DNA of 64,000 nt from Verrucomicrobiaceae bacterium (GTDB lineage: Bacteria > Verrucomicrobiota > Verrucomicrobiia > Opitutales > Intestinicryptomonadaceae). The stretch covers positions 83,030 through 147,029 of the forward strand of contig SUVO01000004.1 in assembly GCA_015061955.1 (NCBI GenBank), written 5' to 3'. Within the stretch, counting starts at the first letter, position 1; every line of letters begins with the position of its first letter. This document shows positions 39,187 to 48,504 of this stretch, one piece after another. Made by a program: the position numbers and the translations under genes. The notes below the pieces were generated by a model. That model was not told where the DNA came from. It saw only the letters and a list, made by a program, of their open reading frames with translations, and did no database searches.

Positions 39187-39962
39187 TGAAAACAACTGTA
39201 AAAACAATATCTGCCAAAAAAGGCGTAGAAAAAATTTCAATGATTACCGCATACGATGCCATGTTTGCATCGTTAGCCGATCGCGCAGGTGCCGATATTA
39301 TCCTTGTTGGCGACTCGGTTGGAAACACTGTTCTCGGATACAAAAGTACAGTAGCAGTAACAATGTCTATGATGCTTCATCATACATCGGCAGTTGCACG
39401 AGGTACAGAAAACGCACTTATCTTAGCCGATGTACCTTTTGGAGTTGCACACCAAAGTTTCGACAAACTGCTTGAAAATGTATCGGCACTTGTACAGGTA
39501 GCTGGCGCCGATGCTGTAAAAATTGAAGGTGGACAAGCTATGGCTGAAAAAATAAACAAGCTTACAAATGCTGGTATTGCAGTAATGGCTCATATAGGCT
39601 TGGAACCACAACAAGTTTTAAAACTTGGTGGATACAGAAAATTTGGAAAAACCGATGCCGAAAAACAACAATTATTAGCCGATGCAAAAGCTCTTGAACA
39701 AGCTGGTGCCTTCGCCCTTCTTTTAGAAATGACAGACGCAGAAACTGCAAAAGAAATAACACAAGCTGTATCAATTCCAACAATAGGCATTGGCTCTGGT
39801 GTTAATTGCGATGGTCAGGTTTTAGTATGTGCCGATATCTTAGGCTTAACAAAAAATCCACCAAAATTTGTAAAACAATACGCAAATTTAGATAAGATTA
39901 TTACCGAAGCATATACATCATACATCAACGATGTAAAATCTTCAAAATTCCCCGAAAAATAA
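39186..39962 (+). CDS. panB: 3-methyl-2-oxobutanoate hydroxymethyltransferase
   Basis: Adds a hydroxymethyl group from methylene-THF to ketoisovalerate to give ketopantoate, the first committed step to pantothenate and CoA. TIM-barrel protein of 258 residues with MITAYDAMFASLADRAGAD, ILVGDSVGNTVLGY (Mg site), DAVKIEGG and IGIGSGVNCDGQVLV, all PanB signatures. No panC or panD nearby. Starts 1 base inside the previous stop. Confidence 0.96.
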   Translation: MKTTVKTISAKKGVEKISMITAYDAMFASLADRAGADIILVGDSVGNTVLGYKSTVAVTMSMMLHHTSAVARGTENALILADVPFGVAHQSFDKLLENVSALVQVAGADAVKIEGGQAMAEKINKLTNAGIAVMAHIGLEPQQVLKLGGYRKFGKTDAEKQQLLADAKALEQAGAFALLLEMTDAETAKEITQAVSIPTIGIGSGVNCDGQVLVCADILGLTKNPPKFVKQYANLDKIITEAYTSYINDVKSSKFPEK

Positions 39963-39964
39963 TT

Positions 39965-40474
39965 ATGCAGAAAAAATACGAAGTTCGTAATTCAACAATA
40001 CACGGCAACGGCGTATTTGCAACTGCCCCTATAAAAGAGGGCGAATTCATTATCGAATACTTAGGCGAGAAAATCGATAAAGAAGAATCGAACAGCAGAG
40101 GTTTACAATACGAAGAAATTGCACAAAAAACAGGGTATGGTTGCGTATATATTTTTGAGTTAGACGATGAATTTGATATCGATGGTAATTTCGATTACAA
40201 CGACGCCAAATTTATAAACCACGCTTGTAGAACAAACTGTGAAGCCATAAACGAAGGCGATTCTATAAAATTTTATGCAACTCGTGATATCGATGTTGGT
40301 GAAGAAATTTTATACAACTATGGCTATGCCTTTGAACACTTTTTAGATCACCCTTGCAAATGTGGTTTTCCAGAGTGCGTTGGGTACATTGTTGCAGTTG
40401 AGGATAGACCAAAATTGCGTAAATATTTAAAGAAAAAACACAGCGTAAGTCTTATAAAAAAACAAGCCCACTAA
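39965..40474 (+). CDS. SET-domain protein methyltransferase
   Basis: Small (169 residues) SAM-dependent lysine methyltransferase of the SET family, more familiar from eukaryotes and chlamydiae. Seen in order: GNGVFATAPIKEGEFI (SET N-part), FINHACRTNC (83-92, the NHxC SAM-binding motif), DVGEEILYNYGY (catalytic Tyr region, 117-121), and a post-SET zinc cluster CKCGFPECVG (C131, C133, C138). The fold appears complete, so activity is plausible. Substrate unknown. It follows panB by 2 bases. Confidence 0.88.
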   Translation: MQKKYEVRNSTIHGNGVFATAPIKEGEFIIEYLGEKIDKEESNSRGLQYEEIAQKTGYGCVYIFELDDEFDIDGNFDYNDAKFINHACRTNCEAINEGDSIKFYATRDIDVGEEILYNYGYAFEHFLDHPCKCGFPECVGYIVAVEDRPKLRKYLKKKHSVSLIKKQAH

Positions 40475-40482
40475 TTTACAAA

Positions 40483-40505
40483 AAAGCCACATAATATGTG
40501 GCTTT
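40483..40505. terminator. Bidirectional terminator between the SET gene and rny
   Basis: Stem AAAGCCACAT/ATGTGGCTTT (40483-40492 with 40496-40505), loop AAT. Lies between two convergent stops. Confidence 0.8.
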
Positions 40506-40509
40506 AAAA

Positions 40510-42039
40510 TTATTTAGTTGTTTCAACCCATCGTTTCTCACGAATAAGTGTTATCTTTACGGGAATTGAATTTGATATTTTTTCCTCAATCTTAGTTCTA
40601 ATTTTTACTACAATATCTTGTGCCTGAGTATCGCTGACAGCCTCAGGCGAAACAATCACACGCAATTCCCTACCAGCCTGCAACACATAAGCATTAGAAA
40701 CACCCTCAAACTCTTGGGCAACGGCTTCTAACATTTTAACACGTCGGATATAACCTTCTGTGGCCTCCATTCTTGCACCTACTCGAGTAGCCGAAATAGT
40801 ATCGGCAATTTGTACAACTGATGAATAAATACTTTCGGCAGGAACCTCGCCATGATGCGACTCAACTGCATTTACCACAACATTAGACTCTCCCGAGCTA
40901 CGCAAAAGCTCTGCACCCGATTTTGAGTGCGACATATCAGAATTTGAAATACTTTTACCAATATCGTGAAAAAGTCCGGCACGCAATGCAATAGAGCTAT
41001 CGCACCCCAATTCAGATGCAATTAAAGCCGACAACTTAGCTACTTCGATAGAATGTGCCAATGTATCTTGATTTAACGACAAATGCAACGATAGTCTGCC
41101 CAACGCCATTTTAACATCGTGCGAAACCGACACTATGCCTAAATCGGCAAGAGTTTGTTCGCCCATATCTTCAATAGTTTGCAACACGCTATCTTTAGCC
41201 GATTTTACAGCTTGTTCTATTGTTGCTGGCGATATTCTGCCATCGGCAACCAATGCTTCAAGAGCCGTTTTAGCAATGGCTCTTCGAGTAGGATTAAACG
41301 AAGATATCATCACTGTATCAGGTGATTCATCTATCACAAGTGTAGTAGCAGTTTCAGATTCGAACGAACGTATATTTCTACCTTCTTTACCAATCAACCT
41401 GCCCTTCATTGCTTCATCGGGAATTTTAACAATAGTTGCCGATGCCGACTGAGGCATTTGTACCGATAAGCGTTGCATAGCGTCCATCAAAATCCTACGT
41501 GCCGATGCATCTATATCGCGTTTAGATTTTTCAAGAAGTTCGCGTTTATACGACACCAAATCTTCATTACATTTTTTCTCAACTTCAATTTTGGCGTTTT
41601 CGTGTATTTGTTTTTCGTCTAAACTTGCCAATTTTGCAAGTTTTTCAACGTATTCATCGCGAACAGCAATTGAATGCTGATTCATTTTTTTATAAACCTC
41701 ATACTCGGCATTTGAACGTTCTTTAGCAACTTTAGCATTTTCAAGTTCAACTGTTATTTCTGCCAACTTCTCATCTTGCTTTTGCTTTGCATTTTTGGCA
41801 AGCAACAACATTTCTTCGTACTCAGCTTTAATTTCAAGTTCGCTTTCTTTAAGCATCATTTCCAACTGATGCTTTTGCTTTTCGTAATTACTGCGTTCTT
41901 GATTGCGTATAGACTCAGCTTCAGAATCCATTTTATGTTTAAGGGTATTAACCCTTACAATAAGCAATATACATTCGGCAAACAAGCATGTAGCAAGCAA
42001 GCCCAATATCACCGAATTCCAATCTAAGTTATAAGTCAT
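40510..42039 (-). CDS. rny: Ribonuclease Y
   Basis: Membrane-bound endoribonuclease that starts mRNA decay. An N-terminal membrane segment (about 8-26) is followed by a long Glu/Lys-rich coiled coil (to about 190), the KH RNA-binding domain (RLIGKEGRNIRSFESETAT), and the HD metal-phosphohydrolase domain with LFHDIGK and VESHHGEV. 509 residues, typical. Presence of RNase Y is common outside gammaproteobacteria. pdxA lies upstream on the same strand, 38 bases away. Confidence 0.95.
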   Translation of the reverse strand: MTYNLDWNSVILGLLATCLFAECILLIVRVNTLKHKMDSEAESIRNQERSNYEKQKHQLEMMLKESELEIKAEYEEMLLLAKNAKQKQDEKLAEITVELENAKVAKERSNAEYEVYKKMNQHSIAVRDEYVEKLAKLASLDEKQIHENAKIEVEKKCNEDLVSYKRELLEKSKRDIDASARRILMDAMQRLSVQMPQSASATIVKIPDEAMKGRLIGKEGRNIRSFESETATTLVIDESPDTVMISSFNPTRRAIAKTALEALVADGRISPATIEQAVKSAKDSVLQTIEDMGEQTLADLGIVSVSHDVKMALGRLSLHLSLNQDTLAHSIEVAKLSALIASELGCDSSIALRAGLFHDIGKSISNSDMSHSKSGAELLRSSGESNVVVNAVESHHGEVPAESIYSSVVQIADTISATRVGARMEATEGYIRRVKMLEAVAQEFEGVSNAYVLQAGRELRVIVSPEAVSDTQAQDIVVKIRTKIEEKISNSIPVKITLIREKRWVETTK

Positions 42040-42077
42040 AGTAGAATAGTAAAATACAAATTTAATTCATATCAAGT

Positions 42078-42998
42078 TTATTTTGCGAGCATTCGCATAG
42101 CCAAATTAAATGCCGATGTAAAACTTTTATTCGACGCCACCGATTTACCTGCTATGGAAAATGCTGTTCCATGATCAGGACTTACTCGCAAATATTTTAA
42201 ATTCATTGAAACATTAACAGCATTATCGAACTCAATAGCTTTAAGTGGAGCCAACGCTTGATCGTGATACATAGAAACTATGCAATCGAACTCGTCTTTC
42301 AAAACTCGAGCAAATACTGTATCGGGTGGAAGTGCTTCAGACAAATTTACATAACTTGCCCTAAGTTTATTTAGCACTGGATTTATCAACTCTACTTCTT
42401 CTCGCCCCATAATACCACCTTCGCCAGCGTGTGGATTTAAACCACATACTGCAATGCGTGGATTTTCAACGCCCTTTAATTTCTTCGCTAAACGAGCCGA
42501 TGCTTCTACTGCTCGCGTAATTTTAGCTTCGTCAATAAGCAACGGAACATCTTTTATGGCGTCGTGCCAAGTTGCCAAACTAACAATAAACTTTTCGCCC
42601 GCAAAGCTCATAACAGGAACACCACCCCATCTATCAGCAAAGAACTCGGTGTGTCCTTGATAATTGAAACCTACTTGCTTCATACAAGCTTTTGAAATTG
42701 GTGCTGTCAGCACTGCCGAATAACGCCCTTGAATACACCCTTTTGCCGATTCTTCTAAAGCATCGAATGCAATACGCGCCCCAGCAATATCTGGACAACC
42801 AGCCTTAGCAACGTATGAATCTGCACCAACTTGCACTTTACCAATATCGTTTGGTAATGTGTCTAAAAAGCTTTTATGACCCACAACACAAGCATACTTG
42901 CGCAACGATGGATTTTCTATTGCCCAAGAATATATAATCTCAGCACCAACACCAGCAGTATCGCCTATTGTAATAGCTATTGGAGCGATAGAATGCAT
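42078..42998 (-). CDS. pdxA: 4-hydroxythreonine-4-phosphate dehydrogenase PdxA
   Basis: NAD-dependent enzyme of pyridoxal phosphate synthesis. ITIGDTAGVGAEI at the N-terminus, and the metal-binding histidines in YQGHTEFFADR, SMYHDQALAPLK and SPDHGTAFSIAGK identify it. 306 residues. Related PdxA2/PdxB-like homologues act in other pathways, so pathway role is by best match. Starts 2 bases after lpxA. Confidence 0.93.
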   Translation of the reverse strand: MHSIAPIAITIGDTAGVGAEIIYSWAIENPSLRKYACVVGHKSFLDTLPNDIGKVQVGADSYVAKAGCPDIAGARIAFDALEESAKGCIQGRYSAVLTAPISKACMKQVGFNYQGHTEFFADRWGGVPVMSFAGEKFIVSLATWHDAIKDVPLLIDEAKITRAVEASARLAKKLKGVENPRIAVCGLNPHAGEGGIMGREEVELINPVLNKLRASYVNLSEALPPDTVFARVLKDEFDCIVSMYHDQALAPLKAIEFDNAVNVSMNLKYLRVSPDHGTAFSIAGKSVASNKSFTSAFNLAMRMLAK

Positions 42999-43000
42999 AG

Positions 43001-43789
43001 TTATTTTTCCTCGCGTGGCATAGAATAACGACGATTTTCCATTTTAAAGAACTCAAGAAAACGTCTGCCAGCATCAGTTTTAAAATCACCAACTTCTAAT
43101 ATTGCAAGTGCGTTTTTGCGTGCCGACATACTTGAATATACCTTATTGTAAAGGCTCTTCACTTCAGAAACTTCATCTCTGCTCATACCTCGGCGACTCA
43201 TTCCTATCAAATTTAAGCCAGCCAATTTATTGCGTTCAAAAGCAATAACAAATGGAGGTACATCAAGCGAACATGCAGAATTACCACTTACAATAACACC
43301 TTCGCCCACTCTTTGACGCTGATGAATCATAACGCCACCACTTATGAATGTATCTTTATCGATATGAACATGACCACCCAAAGCAGAAAAGTTCGCAATT
43401 ATAACATTATCGGCTACCACGCAATCATGACCAACATGAGCACCGTCCATCAAAAAGCAATTTTTACCAATTATGGTAGATTTACCCTCGAATGTTGCTC
43501 TATGAACAGAAACGTGTTCGCGCAAAACAGAACCATCGCCAATTTCTGTAAAAGTTTCTAACGAAGAATCAAAATGCAAGTCTTGAGGTTCGCCCGATAC
43601 TACTGCAAACGAACATATCTTACATCCTTTGCCAATTCTTGCCCCAAAACATACTTTTGCGTGGGCTTCGATAACAGAATTATCGCCAATTACTACGTTA
43701 TCTTCAACGATTGCGTACGGACCTATTTTTACATTTTCGCCAATAACGGCATTCGATGAAACTATTGCTGTTTTATCAATGTTGCTCAT
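43001..43789 (-). CDS. lpxA: UDP-N-acetylglucosamine acyltransferase LpxA
   Basis: First enzyme of lipid A synthesis; transfers a hydroxyacyl chain from ACP to UDP-GlcNAc. Left-handed parallel beta-helix of hexapeptide repeats through about residue 190, with the GEPQDLHF loop and HVGHDCVVADNV carrying the catalytic His (H121). A short helical C-terminal domain follows. 262 residues. It shows the organism makes lipid A. It overlaps the upstream 545-residue gene by 14 bases. Confidence 0.95.
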   Translation of the reverse strand: MSNIDKTAIVSSNAVIGENVKIGPYAIVEDNVVIGDNSVIEAHAKVCFGARIGKGCKICSFAVVSGEPQDLHFDSSLETFTEIGDGSVLREHVSVHRATFEGKSTIIGKNCFLMDGAHVGHDCVVADNVIIANFSALGGHVHIDKDTFISGGVMIHQRQRVGEGVIVSGNSACSLDVPPFVIAFERNKLAGLNLIGMSRRGMSRDEVSEVKSLYNKVYSSMSARKNALAILEVGDFKTDAGRRFLEFFKMENRRYSMPREEK

Positions 43790-45413
43790 TTGCTGCTTCT
43801 ATTAAAAGTTTACGTTTGAATTTTCTTAAATGCACAATCTTTACCAATGCAGTAAAGAGAATACCAAAAAGAGTAGATGTATAACCAGCCATCAAGCTTG
43901 CTGTAATTACCCCAAATGTGAGCAATATTAAACTGGCAACCGTGCCCGACAAACCTATATATAAGCCTAAGTCGAACAGATTATCTTCGTTTTCTAAAAG
44001 TTTAAGTTTTAAAGTTGCACTGGCTCGCGTACGTTTTATCACGTTTATACGAACCAAACAAACTATATAGACAATCATCTGTATTACAAAGAATAAGGCG
44101 ATTGCCGCCAACGTTGCTGAATCAGTATCTAATGACATAGTATCCTTATCTCCTACAATATTTGTTTTTATTCTATCAAAAGCAATCTTAATATCGCTTG
44201 CTGTACTGTTTTGAATTTTAACTTCAAACGCTGATGGTTCTATTGCCGAAAAGAACAATACAGAACAAACCACCCCAACAAGCATACACCGAACGCTTAA
44301 AAATGCACCTGCCCTACGAAAACCAATCATTCGCAAAACACCCGATGCAACTACCGAACACCCAATCAAAACCAATAACACTTTTAGTGCTAACATAAGT
44401 TTCAAATTATTTACACAATAAGGTGCAAATAAGTTTTTCATTGGCGCACAATACGCATCTATTAGTTGCTCTGTTGGCGAATTTTCGTAAATAAACTTAA
44501 CATTGCTCAACAAAAACTTTACAGCACCTTCACCATTTTCAAGAGCAAACGACAAATTCCCCCAACCACGAACATCGCCTCCTTTTAAAAAGTTTGTGCA
44601 TAAAGATGCATCAGAAATCATAATTGTTGCCGAATACATACAAGCCCTAAAATGAGCATCTTTCTGCCCATCGAACACAATTGCGTAATCAAAAACCTCA
44701 TCTGGACTTTTAAAAACTTTGAACAACACCGACAACGCTGAAAAATCTAAATTTTTCGACAACGCCAAAACCCCAATTATACATTTTTCAAAACGCTCTT
44801 GAAATGCTGGATTTGAAATATCTGCCATCAATAAAGAAAGCTCGTAAGTAAATTTTTCGTTTATGCTTGCCGACTGAGACAACAATGCCAAAGTTAATAA
44901 CGAGGCTTCGTACGGAGCGCCTGCACTACTATATGCAGGTGGCAACATTACGGTATTCAGTTTTCGCAACGATAACATTTTCTTAACTAATGCCATTTTG
45001 CTCTGCGACAAAAACTCTGTTAAAACTTTGCGATTTTCACGCGATGCCAACGAATTGTAAACGTTACCAAAAGTCTCTTTGTTAAAATCTACCGACGAAC
45101 AAAAAGTATCGTAAAACGGGCAATCGCCACCACTTAAGCGCCATGCTGGATTTTCGTCTAAAAGTTTTTTTGCAGATTTTTTTATTTCATCTGGCGAACT
45201 CATACATTCAGCCAAAATCAGTGTTGTTGAAATTTGCGAATTATCTAAACTAAAGCTTGCAGTATCTTTCAACGTTTTTGAGTGATTTCCAGCTTTCGAG
45301 ACTACATACTTATCTACCGAGGTAAAATACACGGGCAACGAGCATGCCAAAAACAAAATAGCAAACCCCGTAGCAACGGAGAAAAATGCTAAAATTTGCC
45401 TTATTATAAACAT
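43776..45413 (-). CDS. Unknown membrane protein with MotA/TolQ-like C-terminal segment
   Basis: 545 residues, no family firmly recognised. One N-terminal helix (about 6-32), a large helical extracytoplasmic region (about 35-340) with paired cysteines, then hydrophobic segments at about 345-365, 375-400 and 435-460. The last part (about 483-527) reads GLYIGLSGTVASLIL, then SLMAGYTSTLFGILFTALV, which resembles the TolQ/ExbB/MotA proton-channel helices. No ExbD/TolR partner is adjacent. It is coupled to lpxA by a 14-base overlap. Confidence 0.6.
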   Translation of the reverse strand: MFIIRQILAFFSVATGFAILFLACSLPVYFTSVDKYVVSKAGNHSKTLKDTASFSLDNSQISTTLILAECMSSPDEIKKSAKKLLDENPAWRLSGGDCPFYDTFCSSVDFNKETFGNVYNSLASRENRKVLTEFLSQSKMALVKKMLSLRKLNTVMLPPAYSSAGAPYEASLLTLALLSQSASINEKFTYELSLLMADISNPAFQERFEKCIIGVLALSKNLDFSALSVLFKVFKSPDEVFDYAIVFDGQKDAHFRACMYSATIMISDASLCTNFLKGGDVRGWGNLSFALENGEGAVKFLLSNVKFIYENSPTEQLIDAYCAPMKNLFAPYCVNNLKLMLALKVLLVLIGCSVVASGVLRMIGFRRAGAFLSVRCMLVGVVCSVLFFSAIEPSAFEVKIQNSTASDIKIAFDRIKTNIVGDKDTMSLDTDSATLAAIALFFVIQMIVYIVCLVRINVIKRTRASATLKLKLLENEDNLFDLGLYIGLSGTVASLILLTFGVITASLMAGYTSTLFGILFTALVKIVHLRKFKRKLLIEAANEQH

Positions 45414-45530
45414 ACATATATTTGAACATATTTTTTACATATAGCAAACCTATAATTATGCCTATCTGCTTTAAATTCTCTGAAAAAGAAAACTTCATAT
45501 ACCGATGTTATTTCCGACAAATTATATGTT

Positions 45531-46037
45531 ATGAAAACTAAATTTAAAGGAACAGAAATAGACTTAGCTGGCAATTTCATCAAAAAAGGCGACACTGCCC
45601 CAACCTTTTGCTTGGCAAAAACAGATATGACAAATCTAACGCTAACCGATTTAAAAAATCATAAGTGTATTATAAATATATTTCCAAGTTTAGATACATC
45701 GGTATGTGCAATGTCGGTTAGAAGATTTAATCAAGAAGCGTCGAAGTTACCAAATGTAAAGGTGCTGTGCGTATCAAAAGACTTGCCATTTGCCCAAAGT
45801 AGATTTTGCGTAGCTGAAGGTATCGAAAATGTAATAATGCTGTCGGATTGCCGATATAAATCAAATTTTGGTAATGATTATGGCGTACAAATAAAAAGTG
45901 GTATGTTATCGGGGCTACTGGCAAGAGCTATTGTTGTAATCGACGAAAATTCAAAAGTTATTTATTCATCAATAAATAACGAAATTACCGAAGAACCCGA
46001 TTACAATTCAGCTTTGGCAAGTGTGAAATCGTGTTAA
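45531..46037 (+). CDS. tpx: Thiol peroxidase Tpx
   Basis: Atypical 2-Cys peroxiredoxin that reduces hydroperoxides using thioredoxin. Peroxidatic Cys in SLDTSVCAMS (C59) and resolving Cys in SRFCVAEG (C93) are both present at the spacing of Tpx. 168 residues. Single-gene unit between divergent and convergent neighbours; no clear Shine-Dalgarno. Confidence 0.95.
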   Translation: MKTKFKGTEIDLAGNFIKKGDTAPTFCLAKTDMTNLTLTDLKNHKCIINIFPSLDTSVCAMSVRRFNQEASKLPNVKVLCVSKDLPFAQSRFCVAEGIENVIMLSDCRYKSNFGNDYGVQIKSGMLSGLLARAIVVIDENSKVIYSSINNEITEEPDYNSALASVKSC

Positions 46038-46122
46038 AAAAATCCGTTTTATATTGACAATCTTTTGGGAACAACTACCTTAAAAGTACACAATTAGGTA
46101 AACCCTAAGCAATATAAAACAG

Positions 46123-47076
46123 ATGAAAATCGATAATCTAAAAATATTTACAGGCAGAGCTCACCCAGCTTTAGCCCAGGCAATTACCAACAGTCTGCAA
46201 ATTCCACTCGGACATGCAGATGTTCTGTCGTTTCCAGACAGCGAAACTTTTGTTAAGGTACACGATCATATAAGAGGTGATGACGTTTTCATCATTCAGC
46301 CAACATGCAATCCTACAAACGAAAACGTTATGGAATTGTTCATTATGGTTGATGCTATCAAACGTGCCTCGGCTAAACGTATCACTGCAGTATTGCCATT
46401 CTTTGGTTATGCACGTCAAGATAGAAAAGACCAACCTCGTGTTCCAATTACAGCAAAGTTGGTTGCTAACTTGCTCGTTGCAGCTGGCGTTGATAGAGTT
46501 TTGACTCTCGACTTGCACGCTACTCAAATTCAAGGTTTCTTCGATATTCCTTGCGACCATTTGTACGCATCACCAGTCATTTACGATTATTTGAAAGATC
46601 AGCCTGTTGAAAACCTCACAGTGTTCTCGCCAGACGTTGGTGGTTTGAAACGTGCACAAGCATACGCAACTATGTTCGATTGTCAGTTGGGCTTTATTGC
46701 AAAACGCAGAATCAATGCCGAAACTGTGGAAGCTACAAACTTGGTGGGCGATGTTGAAGGCAGAGATATTCTCATCGTTGACGATATGACAGAAACTGCA
46801 GGCACACTTACAGCTGCTGCAAAAATCCTTAAAAGCAATGGTGCAAAGAGTGTAAAAGCCGCAGTTACACACGCTCAACTTACTGACAGTGCCTTTGACA
46901 GACTTTCTGAAAAATGGTTAGATGAACTTATAGTTACAGATTCTATTCCACCACAAGAAAGATTTAAAGATTATCCGATAACAGTGCTCTCGATTGCTCC
47001 AATCCTCACAGAAGCAATTTTGAGAATACACAATAACCTTTCGGTTACATCGTTGTTCAAGGTAAAAGGTTTCTAA
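46123..47076 (+). CDS. prs: Ribose-phosphate pyrophosphokinase
   Basis: Makes PRPP from ribose 5-phosphate and ATP for nucleotide, His and Trp synthesis. FPDSETFVKVHDHIRG, FFGYARQDRKDQPR (ATP flexible loop), DVGGLKRAQAYA and the PRPP loop LIVDDMTETAGTL are intact. 317 residues. The TTGACA at 46054-46059 may be part of its promoter, though no good -10 follows. A symmetric terminator ends it. Confidence 0.96.
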   Translation: MKIDNLKIFTGRAHPALAQAITNSLQIPLGHADVLSFPDSETFVKVHDHIRGDDVFIIQPTCNPTNENVMELFIMVDAIKRASAKRITAVLPFFGYARQDRKDQPRVPITAKLVANLLVAAGVDRVLTLDLHATQIQGFFDIPCDHLYASPVIYDYLKDQPVENLTVFSPDVGGLKRAQAYATMFDCQLGFIAKRRINAETVEATNLVGDVEGRDILIVDDMTETAGTLTAAAKILKSNGAKSVKAAVTHAQLTDSAFDRLSEKWLDELIVTDSIPPQERFKDYPITVLSIAPILTEAILRIHNNLSVTSLFKVKGF

Positions 47077-47100
47077 AGATAAACAAATTTTAGCAAAACA

Positions 47101-47128
47101 AAACGCATCGAATCTCGATGCGTTTTTT
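47101..47128. terminator. Bidirectional terminator after prs
   Basis: Stem AAACGCATCGA/TCGATGCGTTT (47101-47111 with 47115-47125), loop ATC, flanked by A and T runs. Shared with the convergent lipoprotein operon. Confidence 0.92.
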
Positions 47129-47140
47129 GTTTTGTAAAAA

Positions 47141-47887
47141 TCAATATATCGGGATGTATTTACATTGCTTACACTTTTTGCGTATTTTATTGTTTTTAAA
47201 AAAGGCATCAAATTGTTCTTTGGAAATAGTCTTATACTTTTCATAATTTTTACAATTATAATGGTAATATCTTAATTCATCTGAATCGTTAAAGTTTTCT
47301 ACTTTGCCCCAACACTTGTATATATACGCATTTTCATCATGTAGCCTGTACCTATTGTAAAAACCTACTACTTGCCAAGTATCTCTAATGCGTTCAAGAA
47401 AAATCTTTTGATCGTAATCATCGTTAGGATTTCTTTTTATAACTAATTTTGTAAAACAAAAAAGAGCATCATACGAAAGCTTCATATTTATTTTTGTTGA
47501 AGATGCAGGCTCGGGAAAGCACATGGTGTATATTTTAAAGCAATTGTGTAAATTTTTTTCTAATGTTAAATTAAAACAAGGCGAAGTTTCTTTTGTATAT
47601 TTAGAAAATTTTAAACCAATATCTATGGGGAAATCTTTTGTAATTAGTTGCTCCATAGCTTCTTTATCTGGATAAATCAAAATTGTTTCATTCTTAGCTA
47701 TATCAACTAACCCCATTTGCATAGCCTTTGAAGAGTTGTTTACTATATCACAAATCTTCTGCATTTGAGGTACATTGTCATTCATTTCTATGTAATCATA
47801 AACTTGAGTATTTTTGCTATCAAAAACATCTATGATAATACAACCACTAAGCAACAAAGATAAAAATATAGATAAAATTGTTCGCAT
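47141..47887 (-). CDS. Lipoprotein of unknown function, cassette copy 2, type B
   Basis: Predicted lipoprotein of about 248 residues: signal peptide MRTILSIFLSLLLSGC with lipobox LLSGC. No known domain. It is a paralogue of the type B gene at 48505-49323: shared stretches include KLSYDALFCFTKLVIKRN versus KVSYDYILAFSKLVVKRK, DTWQVVGFYNRY versus NTWQIVGYVNRY, ISKEQFDAFFKN versus ISKEQFDTFLKN, and a C-terminal CxxC pair (CKQC versus CEHC). The start at 47887 overlaps the preceding stop as TAATG, just as in copy 1. Confidence 0.75.
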   Translation of the reverse strand: MRTILSIFLSLLLSGCIIIDVFDSKNTQVYDYIEMNDNVPQMQKICDIVNNSSKAMQMGLVDIAKNETILIYPDKEAMEQLITKDFPIDIGLKFSKYTKETSPCFNLTLEKNLHNCFKIYTMCFPEPASSTKINMKLSYDALFCFTKLVIKRNPNDDYDQKIFLERIRDTWQVVGFYNRYRLHDENAYIYKCWGKVENFNDSDELRYYHYNCKNYEKYKTISKEQFDAFFKNNKIRKKCKQCKYIPIY

Positions 47888-48501
47888 TAGTTTATTCCCC
47901 ATTGTTTTTTTATTTCAATGTATTTCTGTTTTGAAATTTCAGTAAGATTGTTTTCATTCTTTTTCAAATAATAGCTTGCTATTATATTAGTTTTTAGGAT
48001 TTCATTTTTTCCATTTTTATTTTGATAAACAATATCAACATTACTACAAATAGATAATCGCTCCCCTGTTGACAGGTTTTTCAACGAAGAATCTTCTCTA
48101 AAGTAATAGCTATCGAACTCACCTACATTTGATAATTCTTTTTTCATCTGTTTGAGATCTACTTCATCTAACTTACACAACATATGTTCACTTGCAATAG
48201 TGCTATCAAAATTTTTTGATTTTATATAGAAAAAATTAAAATTCTCAAAAGATAAAGATGGCGATTTTGCAAATTCTGTTGATTTATCGAAGTCTGGATG
48301 ACCTATTTTTTTGCGTATAGGTAAATACAACTGCATATTTGATACATCTTCATTGAAAAATCGTTCTCGAGATGCATCGTTATAAGACAAGCAATTAGAA
48401 AAAACTATTTTGCGTTCTATGTAATTGTCATAATCCCAAAGGCAAGCTGTTTGCAAAACAGATACTGCCACTAACAACGCTAATGTAAATAGTGATTTCA
48501 T
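47887..48501 (-). CDS. Lipoprotein of unknown function, cassette copy 2, type A
   Basis: Predicted lipoprotein of 204 residues; signal MKSLFTLALLVAVSVLQTAC with lipobox LQTAC. No known domain. Paralogue of the type A gene at 49323-49874: YLPIRKKIGHPDFDKSTE versus YLQLRNEIGLPYFDKSAE, and the C-terminus EISKQKYIEIKKQWGIN versus EISKQKYLEIKSQWGVK. Begins 3 bases after the type B gene of copy 1 and is translationally coupled to its own type B partner. Confidence 0.75.
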   Translation of the reverse strand: MKSLFTLALLVAVSVLQTACLWDYDNYIERKIVFSNCLSYNDASRERFFNEDVSNMQLYLPIRKKIGHPDFDKSTEFAKSPSLSFENFNFFYIKSKNFDSTIASEHMLCKLDEVDLKQMKKELSNVGEFDSYYFREDSSLKNLSTGERLSICSNVDIVYQNKNGKNEILKTNIIASYYLKKNENNLTEISKQKYIEIKKQWGIN

Positions 48502-48504
48502 TAT

